Source: Nissolia schottii
Taxonomy: Eukaryota; Streptophyta; Magnoliopsida; Fabales; Fabaceae
Reading direction: 5' to 3'
NCBI GenBank assembly: GCA_003254905.1
Contig: QANU01031477.1
Location: forward strand, 297,032 to 361,031
Length of the DNA stretch: 64,000 nt
The notes beneath the pieces are model-generated. The model ran no database searches. It saw nothing but the letters and a program-made list of their open reading frames with translations, and was not told the origin of the DNA. Position 1 is the stretch's first letter; every line of letters begins with the position of its first letter. The position numbers and the translations under genes are program-made. This document shows positions 54,999 to 64,000 of the stretch, piece by piece.

Positions 54999-56912
54999 TC
55001 AAATGCCACCAAGAGCGTTTCTGAGATTCCCTCCGAAATACATCATGAGGTCACCACCGTGGACCCTGCCCTCCGGCAGTTCAAAGTCGATGCCTTTCCG
55101 AGCACCGCTACAGCTGGCATCCATGACATGGCTGTTTCTGTCTTGCTCTGGCTTCTTGGCAGTCAAGAAGCTTGAATAAGATGGTGATTTCATTGAGAGT
55201 GGAACTAAAACCTCCTTGGGTATAAGTTGCCTCTTAGCTGGTGTTTCCATAGAATCATAGGAGTCAGATACCACGCTGACGCCGGAGGAAGAATTGTTGT
55301 TTTCGAAACTGCTACAAGCAGTGGAAGCAGCAGGTACAAGACCACGGAAAATTCCTGGTGCAATGAGACTTCCCTTGTTGGTGTCACGCTCTTGCACCAA
55401 GCTGCTGTGAGCAGCGCAGAGCCCACTCTTTCCCCTTGCAAACTTCTCGCATTTTCCATCTCCCCAGCTACACCTCTTTCCTCCACCATGGGCCTTGCAG
55501 AAATCTGTGCTCCCCTGAGCACTCTTCCCACAGCCTTCAAACTTGCACCGCTTCCCGCCACCATGCTTCACACAGCAATCAGTTCGGCCGCGCGCACTCT
55601 TGGTGCAGCCTGCAACAGCACACCTCTTTCCTCCACCATGAGCAACACAGAAGTTAGTTCCTCCATGTACACTCTTGGGGCAAATACCACCACCATTGAA
55701 AAGGCAACGTTTGCCCCCACCATGTGCCTTGCACAGTGGGGTGCTCCCTTCGGCACCTTTGGTACACCCTGCAAATGAGCAACGCTTCCCACCACCATGT
55801 GCCTTGCAGAACATAGTGCTCCCTTGCGCACCCTTGGTACATCCTTCGAAGTGGCAACGGCGTCCACCTCCGTGAGAGATGCACAACCCAGCCTGCCCTT
55901 CAGCACTCCTGGTGCAACCTTCTATCCGGCATCTCTTACCCCCTCCATGTCTAATGCAAAGTCCTGACTTACCTCGTGCAGCTTTTGTACACCCACCTGG
56001 AAACCCACATCGCCTACCACCACCGTGCGCTATGCAATAATCTGTCTTCCCCTCAGCACTTTTAGTACAACCTAAGTGCTGGCACCTCTTCCCCCCACCA
56101 TGGGCCTTACAATAAGCAGTGCGGCTTTCAGCGCCCTTGTTGCATCCTGGCTTCTGACATCTCTGTCCACCACCATGTCCAATACAAAGACCTGAAGCGC
56201 CTCGGGCTCCCTTCGTGCAGCCAAAAAATCTACATCTCTTAGGATTGTTTGTTCGGGTCTCTGAAGTTATCCCAGTAATCTGCGGATCAGATGAGGTTCC
56301 ATGTGAGTAATTGGTAGCATTGGATGGTTCCAGGCACAGTTGATGTTCTCCACCAAGAACTAGTTCTTGAGGCTGCACAGAACTTTCGGCATTATACATT
56401 TTTGGAGCTAAAAGAAGTGATGGCATATAACCACCTGATTTCTTTGCAGAGGTAGAACCCTCATCAACAACAGGAATCCTGGGATAATGTTCAGAAGATG
56501 TTTGGCTTGAAAAGCATGACATATTTACATCAGTTTCACTTGAACCAGAGCAGTCCAGCATGCTTGATGCCTCATTAGGTCCACCAGAAAGACCAAGTTG
56601 AAGGATGGAATCACATTCAGATGGCATGTGCTGAAGAAATGGGTTGGCAGACTTTTTCTTCTTATTGAACTCCAAATTATTGTCATCGTCATATGCCATC
56701 GGGGTTGGGCCCAACCCCAGAACCAATCTGCAGCCATCATCAGAAGCATTTGAAAACTTCATCCCAAGATTGTTATCAGTACATCTATAACCAGTGGTAT
56801 TGGTTTCTCCAAATCCGATGCCATTCAAGCATAATGTTGTATCACCAAAGTTATCATTTTTCCTGAGTTCAGTATCATGAGGAAACAGAACAGCTTTCTT
56901 GTTTAAATCCAT
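54999..56912 (-). CDS. WRKY19-like zinc-repeat protein (loricrin-related) with EAR motifs
   Basis: An uninterrupted coding exon of 637 residues. The N-terminal 220 residues are low in structure and carry two LxLxL (EAR-type) motifs, LVLGL at 63-67 and LQLGL at 104-108. Residues about 225-500 are 11 tandem units of about 25 residues with the pattern RC-x4-GC-x-K-x2-x4-C-x2-HGGG-K. Examples are RCQKPGCNKGAESRTAYC and RCSFAGCTKGAEGSTPLC. Cys, Cys, Cys and His recur in each unit and probably bind zinc. The same repeat occurs in the WRKY19-type fusion proteins and in the plant loricrin-related family; its role is not settled, though EAR motifs suggest transcriptional repression. The ATG at 56912 starts MDLNKKAVLF, as in family members; the frame extends upstream without another ATG. 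The coding exon is preceded by a probable long leader intron. Confidence 0.9.
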   Translation of the reverse strand: MDLNKKAVLFPHDTELRKNDNFGDTTLCLNGIGFGETNTTGYRCTDNNLGMKFSNASDDGCRLVLGLGPTPMAYDDDNNLEFNKKKKSANPFLQHMPSECDSILQLGLSGGPNEASSMLDCSGSSETDVNMSCFSSQTSSEHYPRIPVVDEGSTSAKKSGGYMPSLLLAPKMYNAESSVQPQELVLGGEHQLCLEPSNATNYSHGTSSDPQITGITSETRTNNPKRCRFFGCTKGARGASGLCIGHGGGQRCQKPGCNKGAESRTAYCKAHGGGKRCQHLGCTKSAEGKTDYCIAHGGGRRCGFPGGCTKAARGKSGLCIRHGGGKRCRIEGCTRSAEGQAGLCISHGGGRRCHFEGCTKGAQGSTMFCKAHGGGKRCSFAGCTKGAEGSTPLCKAHGGGKRCLFNGGGICPKSVHGGTNFCVAHGGGKRCAVAGCTKSARGRTDCCVKHGGGKRCKFEGCGKSAQGSTDFCKAHGGGKRCSWGDGKCEKFARGKSGLCAAHSSLVQERDTNKGSLIAPGIFRGLVPAASTACSSFENNNSSSGVSVVSDSYDSMETPAKRQLIPKEVLVPLSMKSPSYSSFLTAKKPEQDRNSHVMDASCSGARKGIDFELPEGRVHGGDLMMYFGGNLRNALGGI

Positions 56913-56934
56913 TATCCAGATGTTGTGTACTACA

Positions 56935-59480
56935 GCTACAAAAGGTTGAATAAGCAAAACAATTCACCACATGCTACTACAAGATCCACATATCTATCAG
57001 GACTTTAAAACTAGGAAAAGATATTCCAGTATACAGCCTCCACCACTTACAAACCCTGATGTATCTGATCTGTCCATTTTTACAATATCCCAGAACGAGG
57101 TCTCACAAAATCTTTCAATGAAGTTAATTCTGCCCAAAGTATCTTATAACATCTCTTGGGAAGAAACCTTTCATAAGACTGGTTAGGAATGATGTCAAGA
57201 GTTCCCTGGAGCTTAGCGTGCTCCTTGTGGACAAATCATTAAGCTTCATCAACCCTGACAAAAAAGGAGGAGGATAAAAGTCTTTAATATACGAATTAAG
57301 GCTTAAGAAGGAGAAAGTTCATTCTTTTAATAACCCACAATATACCCATATATAGCCCTTTACTGCCAACACCTAAGACTAAGAGGTCAATTCATGTGAC
57401 TTAAAGGAAAAGGAAATGTCGAGTTTTCACGTCTCACCTCAAACATGAGTAGAAAAGGCTTCTCATATACATAAAAGGAATACAAAGGAACAAATACATT
57501 CATGTGTAGGTCAAGGGTTAAAACAGACTCTCAATATTCTCATGTGAAGGCATAGAAAAATGTCTAAATATACTGACACAGAATTGAAAATGACAAGTAT
57601 CAGAATGAAGTTGTAACTTCTGTCTGAATTATCCGTGAGTTCAAAACAAGTTGCTGTAGACTTAGTATTGTAGCCAACAGTTTGAAATTATACCTTGGCA
57701 TTGCAACAGGGAAAAAAAATGTTTGTTCAAATTAATGAGTTAACACTTCCTGAATCTTTAAGAATGGTCCATAAAGCACAGAAATGATGACTTCATATAT
57801 AGGCAAGAATCTCCAAGTGTATGAAAATCATGATGACAAAAAATATAATATTTCAAAATAGACAGTACAATGGAAGACATCTTGAATTTCATTACTTACA
57901 GAGAGATATTTGTTAAGAGATATAAATTTTGTATTTAAAGTTGTAATAGTCATTTCTCAGCCTCAAAAAATAGTAATGGTGATGCAAGTATAAAGGAAAA
58001 GCACTTTGACGTATGTACATCAGAAATGAATTATGAAAAGAGCAAAAACAAAGAGAAAAGGATCTGAATATATAAGACAAAATTTATTCATTTCATTGAG
58101 GGAGAACCTTGAATCTTTCTGGAAGAGACTGTTAAATATAGCTTTGACTCAAAACAAATCCAAAATAATGGAGGAAAAAAATTACTACTTCAAACCAAGA
58201 AAGGGATGAGAAAGAAACTGAAAGCCTCATGAGGAGTTCTCTGACCTTTGCCCATTTAATAAGTGAAAGATCCATTCCCACCTTGGTTGTATGGAACTTC
58301 AAAGTCATAAAATCCTTTTGATATATGAATTTACTTTCAAAATTTCCAATAGAAACCAGCTTTCAAAATATACAAAAGAATGCTAAAGATTCCTGCATGA
58401 AATTTGAGCACAAGATGCAATTAAGCTTCAAGATAGGAAATCAAAACAAAAGAGGAATTCTCATCCAGAGCACAATAACCAACATATCATACTATACTAG
58501 TACCAAACTAACTAGAAAGATTCAGCAACTCAATCAAGATAACTATTAATAAGATAGGTATACAACCATTGTATATGTCAGTTCTTAAAATATGATGAAA
58601 GTAAGAGACACAGCAACAGGGAAGTTAAAAATTAGCATCTTTCATGTATCAAAGCAGTAGATCCAAGTAAACAAAACACCAAACCCATACATTGCTTGGA
58701 ATCTAAGATTCAAGATATTATTTACACAGAAAAATATATAGGAAAAATGGTAAATGAAGCCAAGGGGATATGCAGACCATCAATCACTGAAACGATAACC
58801 AAAGTTGCCTGCATGACTGCATCATACGAACATGAAAATGCAAAACCAAAAATAACTAAATAAATAAATAAATAATAATACAAATAGATCTCAGATTATA
58901 ATTACTTGTACCTGAAATTCTACCAACGAACTTAGTGAGTAAGCAAGACACAAACAAAACGAAAGAGTACATCTCCCAGAACCAAATCTAGCAAATTCAG
59001 CAACAAGGAACATGGAAAAAAGTAACAGAAAAAAGACTCTCACCCCACATCACAAAGAATCGCCCAGCTCAAGAGCCCATACCCTGAATCCTCAAAGCTC
59101 AACACACCAATTGCATAGCACCATCACCAACCAACAGCATAAAAGCAAGTAAAATCCATAAGAAAGCAAAGCACCTAGTAAACAACTCCCAGCAATAGCA
59201 ACAATCAAGAAAAATCCTCCACACAAAAAACAAGAGGCAATAACGCAGCATCCCAATTGCAGAAAACGCAGTTCAAGAGCGAATTAACGGAAAGAAATGA
59301 AAGTGGAATCGGATTGGGTATGTACCGTAGCGACGAGAATCGTAGAGAGAAAGGGTTTCTAGATCTGGGAACCACTGAACCTTGGAAACTAACGAAACCA
59401 GAAGAAGCAAAAACCCACAGAAATAGAAGGAAAGAAGCGAAAGGAGAAGAGAGAAAAGAACAACACGCCAGAGAAACTGA
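56935..59480 (-). other. Long 5'UTR intron and first exon of the zinc-repeat gene
   Basis: An acceptor-like TTTTGTAG ends at 56936, 24 bases before the start codon. A donor CTACG/GTACAT lies at 59326/59325, next to an exon-like A/G-rich stretch reaching about 59480. The intron would be about 2.4 kb. No open frame inside resembles a protein. The pattern is common in plant regulatory genes. The boundaries are inferred. Confidence 0.5.
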
Positions 59481-62010
59481 TTACGTAATAAAGCCCAGGT
59501 AATAAATAAAGTAGGGGCGGCTCATATTTTTCCTCCCTCTCCTTTTATTTTTTTTAATTTTGGGAATATTTTTCTTTGGTGAGTAATGGGAATAGCTGGA
59601 AAAATATCGAGGGTTTGTGGAATGACGAGAATGGCCTCTGGTGGCAAGTGGGCGAGGACAGACGTCACGTGCTTACTTTTGGCCGAAAAGGATATGCTGG
59701 TGGAATCCCGTGATTGCCCCCGGACGCGACTGATCGTGTGGACCGAGGGGAAGGGTGGTTTCGTCTTTCGGCTGTTCTGTCCATTCTTTGTTTTGTGTTT
59801 CGTTTTGTCTTTCGTTAGTGGAGGCACCAGGGCTGTCGTGGCGCGCTCGTGTCTACCAACATGGAGCGAAAAGTATAGTGGCTTCTCCCAGTGATCCTGA
59901 TCGTTGATATGTTAGAAGTTTTACAAGTCAACGGGTCCATGAACGACGGGGATTGGCGATGACGCGATGTTGGGGTTGGTTTTGTAGGGGGATTGCTATC
60001 ACCCTCAAGCTGATTAGCCGTGCTGAGCTGGAACATGATGACGCAACCATCGGACTCGGCTACAGTTTTGGGCAGCTCAGCTGAGCTCATCGTGGGATCT
60101 GTGTGTTTTTCTTTGGCCCAACTAGACAATTATAATAAGATTCTTTCTCTTTTCTTTCTTAAATAATTTGTCTCCAACGCTCCTAAGATTTGAAAATTGA
60201 ATAGGAGGAATATATATACCTTACTACATTATTTGACTTACAACTGTGTGTATGATGTCATGCTACTTTGGTTCTGTGTAGACAGTAGGGCACCAAGACC
60301 TAAGAGAGTAAGGCATTAGAAGAAAATAAATAATTAGGTAGTAAGACGTGAGATGATATCATACACGAAAATGAAGATGATTTTATTAAGCTTCACACAA
60401 TCCAACGCTTAATGATTATAGATTAGGGATTTTCTTACCTAATATCGTTGAGAAGCCGCACATGTCCGTATTGACCACTTTTTATCTCCTCAACTTTTTT
60501 CATATTAACAACCATAAAATTTTAATTGCTTTTTTTTTCTCCTGATGTGCTAATAAAATTTTAATTTCTCTCAAGTATGAAGTTGTCTTTATACAAAATA
60601 CAAGGTACTTTGAAATTTTATCAAATTTAAATTTAACAAAATAAATCTGTAACAATTTTAGGAAAAAAATTAACAACGGTCTTTATAACACTTCGAAAGA
60701 CTCTAAGTAAAAAATATATATAAAAAAGAGTACGTTTTTAAATTTTTTTATGCATTAAAAATAATTTTATTTTTTATTTTAGTATATTTAAGGAATTCAT
60801 TAAAAATCTTAATTTTATTATTTTTCTATTGTAAAATTTTTATTTTACAATTTTATTTCTTAAAATAAACCAAAATCATATATATGTGCAAAAAAATTAA
60901 AAGGAAATATAACTACAATGATCAAAACTTAATTTGAGTGTGAATTTTTAGCTTCTTGTGTTTATATATACACACACACACCAGCGTTAACTTCATAATT
61001 CTCCTCTCCAATTCTGTGTGGCGTCCTTGGAGGCTTAGAAGTCAAAGTTATATCATGGGATATGAAAATCATCTAGTCTAGTGGCATGGCCTAATTATAA
61101 TATTGCATGACCTAATTTCGTACATTTTATAAGCAACAAAGCCAAACGGCCAGCCACATCCACGATAGCCAAAGTTTCATCGAATCACCCCGCCAGTTCG
61201 CTGCATCCAACAGTTGCAGCAAAGGAAAAGGGAAAAAAAAAATTATATATATATAAGATGAAAAGTGTCTGAGAGTTTTAATTTTTAATTTATTTTATTT
61301 TTTTATTCATCTTGCATACGCTGCTTATTCTATTTTTAATTAAATGCTACTTTTAAAAAAAATTGATCCAAATTATATATCATTCTTATTTTTTAAAATA
61401 AAATTTTTTGCTAGATTTTGAATTGTGTCATTAATTAAATATTCTCCCTTCATTATAAATTAATTTAATTCAACTAAATAATGATAATTTAGTGAACTTA
61501 TACTTTAAATTTCTCAATACTCGTACATTAAGTAAAGTGACATACATGTAACTAGAAACTAAAGGAGTAATTAATATTTGAGATTAAAATTCATGAAATG
61601 AATTTAAATTTTTGACAACTATATATAAGATAAATAAAAATATAAATTAAGGAAAAATGCTAAGATGAGTATGACAAGTAAATTTGAAAACTCTATAACT
61701 ATGAGGTTCAATACAATGGGATCTATTATAAGCCTCACACCTATATGAGTGGAGTTGTCAAATTAATTTATCATCCTAACACGTCTCTAAACTAAACAAA
61801 GTAAGATTGTGTGTACGATTTCTCAAAAGGAGAAAAAGAAAAAAAAAAAAAGGAAAACACAATCAATGATATATATTATAAAGGTTAAGATGGAGTGAGA
61901 GGACACGTTACTTGATAATTTATGTGCTTTGAGCCTTTGAAATAAAATATACGATCTGATCCAAATACTCAATTTCTCTATCATATATGTTCGAGTGTAT
62001 AGGTTATTTC
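59481..62010. other. Promoter of the zinc-repeat gene, then AT-rich intergenic sequence
   Basis: 59481-60120 is comparatively GC-rich and includes GACGTCACGTGC (a G-box CACGTG at 59666-59671). It is probably the promoter region of the leftward zinc-repeat gene. From 60120 to 62010 the sequence is very AT-rich with no gene signal. Open frames at 59522-60129 are short and unsupported. Confidence 0.5.
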
Positions 62011-62945
62011 TGTTAAACATCGTGAAAAAATAGATAAATGGGACACTAAAAAATATAGAAGAAAGATAGATAACAGAAAAATAACAATTGTATTATCTGA
62101 GTTGTCAATTTACAATAGAGGGTAAGCCTATTTATAGGCTGAAAACCTAACGGCCAAAAATAAATTACAATCAATTACAAATAAAATCAATCAAAATTTA
62201 ATATCATTATTCTTAACACCCTCCCTCATGCTAAAGCTCCACGAGCTTTCAGCTTGTCACAAGCGAAGGTTGTTAAGGGAAAGCAAGAGCGGAGCCAATG
62301 ACTTGTACGAAAAACATCAGAGACTGCACGGAGGTAGCAGCAGCGATAGGCAACATCGAAGACTGCATAGAGGTAGCGACAGGCAACATCGGAGACTGTA
62401 CGGAGGCAGCGATTACGGAAAACGTCGGAGACTGCACGGAAGCAACGATAGGCAACATCAAAGACTACACGGAGGCAGCGATAGGTAACATCAGAGACTT
62501 GGAGAAGAGCATTGATCTGGCAATGGTGACAGGTCTTGAAGAGCGACAGTGACGTGGAAGAGGGACTCGGCGGTGGATTCGACCTCAGGAGTGGCGCGGC
62601 AGATGTCGAGGACGCCTCGGGGTTCTTCTCGGAGGAGTCAGGGGAGAGAATGGAGGAGTAGCAGCAAAGGTGAAGGTGGCGGAGATGAAATTGCTCACAG
62701 AGGATGCCATGGCTCTGATACCATGTTAAACATCATGGAAAAACAGATAAATGGGAAACTAAAAAATATAGGAGAAAGATAGATAACAGAAAAATAACAA
62801 TTGTATTATCTAAGTTGTCAATTTACAATAGAGGGTGAGCCTATTTATAGGTTGAAAACCTAATAGTCAAAACTCAACGGCCAAAAACAAATTACAATCA
62901 ATTACAAATCAAATCAATCAAAATTTAATATCATTATTCTTAACA
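62011..62945 (-). mobile_element. Complete non-autonomous LTR retrotransposon (SMART/TRIM-like)
   Basis: Two LTRs, 62011-62218 and 62724-62945, both begin TGTTAAACATC and end TTCTTAACA. They differ by a few substitutions and one short insertion near 62866. On the minus strand the primer-binding site TGGTATCAGAGCC lies directly inside the right-hand LTR (62723-62711). The polypurine tract ATGAGGGAGGG lies directly inside the left-hand LTR (62229-62219). The element is flanked by ATTTC on both sides (62006-62010 and 62946-62950), a perfect 5-base target duplication. The 505-base interior has no gag or pol, so it must be mobilised in trans. It is larger than a classic TRIM and contains an internal tandem repeat. 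Confidence 0.92.
62321..62494. repeat. Five-unit tandem repeat inside the LTR element, all units multiples of 3
   Basis: Five units start AGACTGCAC/AGACTACAC and end CAACATCGR: 62321-62359 (39), 62360-62392 (33), 62393-62428 (36), 62429-62461 (33) and 62462-62494 (33). Every length is a multiple of three, and several frames stay open on both strands, e.g. a plus frame reading GDCTEAAIGNI-like units. The sequence is GC-rich compared with the rest of the region. Confidence 0.85.
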
Positions 62946-62950
62946 ATTTC

Positions 62951-64000
62951 AATGAATATAGAGTAACTAGTTAAGTTCAAAAAGGTGAACATCCAGATTA
63001 AAAAAGAATAAAAAAAAAACTTAATAAAGTAAGAATTCAAATACTTCCTTTGATCCACATCATCTGATACATTAATTTTTTAATATATTAAAAAAAGTAA
63101 CAATGACATATAAAGTAAATTAGAAAGAGTAATTTTCAATCGCGGCTTGGCTACAATCCAATATGCTGCAATAGGAACGACAACGCCACGTGGCAGGTAC
63201 CCTATTCCCCCAAAAACAGCCGCAGATCATAATCAACGAACTTAACCGCACGATCACAGCAGCAACACCTAACGGAACCCTCCAAAGTTCAACGCGCATT
63301 CTCACTGCGCACGCTGCATCTCGAGCGTGTGCGGCACGCATGCACGGCCCAACAAACCTACAATGGACCCACGCCAGAAAAGTGACAAAATAAATGGTGG
63401 GGCCCATTCTAGCGTGAAAATCTAATGCCACTGACACATGGCGTCAAGTTGATGGTTGATTTAGGTACCAATAATTGGAGTGTGATGCACATCAACACAT
63501 GTGAAAAGGCCTCTGTGGAGATTGATTGATGACACCACAACCTACCCCATCGTTTCAATTTGCAATAAGAATCTCCTGTGTTTTGTTGTACGTAGTAGAT
63601 TCAATTAATTAATTATAGTTTTTTTTACTTAAAATGTCTATAGTTGATAATAGAGATTAATTTTTTTTATAATAATTGAATTTATACAAAGTGATAAATT
63701 GTTATAACTCACAAAATTATAGATTGTTGGTCATAAAAATATTTATTTTTATTTTTATAAATGATAATCAAACTTACACTAACGTAATTAATGAACAGGT
63801 AAGTCATCACCATGTCACACTTAACAGATAGATTCAATTAAGTTTGATGAAACAAAATTATTTTCTTATTAATTTATATATCTATACAATATAATAAAAA
63901 TAATTATAATGAGTAATTACATCTTGATCTCCAATTTTTTATTTTATGCTCTTAATTTCATTAAATAATTTTCTTTTGTATTTATAATTTTTTTACTCAT
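62951..64000. other. Right-hand intergenic end of the window
   Basis: No gene is supported. A less AT-rich patch at about 63130-63400 contains the palindrome GCCACGTGGC (63185-63194, a G-box). It could be part of a promoter, but no coding region follows before the end of the window. The last 400 bases are very AT-rich. Confidence 0.5.

Noticed and set aside
55205..55906. Open frames on both strands within the zinc-repeat gene
   Set aside because: The repetitive coding sequence opens other frames by chance; only the main frame keeps the Cys/His pattern.
59522..60129. Open frames of about 100 codons in the GC-richer patch right of the zinc-repeat gene
   Set aside because: No domain, no splice structure and no family resemblance; more likely promoter sequence.
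62228..62782. Plus-strand open frames in the LTR element (HGGS/RQHRRL-like repeats)
   Set aside because: They arise from the tandem repeat; no known protein is matched and the element is oriented on the minus strand. Kept only as a repeat observation.

Overview
The window is nuclear DNA of a flowering plant. The genes are split by short GT-AG introns, the spacers are AT-rich and full of small transposon relics, and every recognisable protein belongs to a plant family. These include a chloroplast-division dynamin, a xylem NAC factor, an RZ-1 RNA-binding protein and a nodulin-21/VTL iron-transporter-like protein. A legume, possibly Glycine or a relative, is my best guess from the nodulin-21-like protein and the repeat style, but I cannot prove it from the sequence. 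There are two long runs of N (8726-9290 and 26201-26757) and a single N at 19329.

Layout from left to right. A single-exon VIT-like transporter (1236-1907, +). A two-coding-exon RZ-1A-type glycine-rich RNA-binding protein with a long 5'UTR intron (6124-5203, -). A transposon end running into the first gap. A six-exon tRNA guanosine-2'-N-methyltransferase Trm11 (10099-12954, +). A two-exon ANTH-domain clathrin adaptor (14865-17082, +). A four-exon ribosomal protein eL42/L36a (18823-17997, -) with telo-box and site II promoter motifs. An intronless, plastid-type FAD amine-oxidase-fold protein (22114-20678, -). A probable solo LTR. A 5'-truncated duplicate of a gene found 28 kb further on (24793-24212, -). 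The second gap. A six-exon mitochondrial carrier protein (27515-31801, +).

The right half holds an XND1/NAC104 orthologue (37407-36214, -) with a miniature LTR element in its first intron, then a gene-free stretch of about 7.6 kb filled with LINE, SINE, TRIM and fold-back remnants. Next come the 17-exon chloroplast-division dynamin ARC5/DRP5B (51257-45118, -), an uncharacterised Ser/Pro-rich protein (54166-52750, -) that is the intact parent of the truncated copy, and a WRKY19-like zinc-repeat protein with two EAR-type motifs and 11 repeats (56912-54999, -). The window ends with a complete non-autonomous LTR retrotransposon (62011-62945, -) carrying LTRs, primer-binding site, polypurine tract, a 5-bp target duplication and an internal in-frame tandem repeat.

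The genes do not form a pathway; they are ordinary housekeeping, organelle and developmental genes that happen to be neighbours. I see no operon, CRISPR array, prophage or gene cluster, and no clearly new biological system. The most unusual items are the truncated and possibly chimeric duplicate at 24-26 kb, the retroelement at 62 kb, the zinc-repeat protein, and a family of very small LTR elements, one of them inside XND1. All exon boundaries were placed by hand from GT/AG sites, reading phase and family similarity; untranslated ends are approximate.
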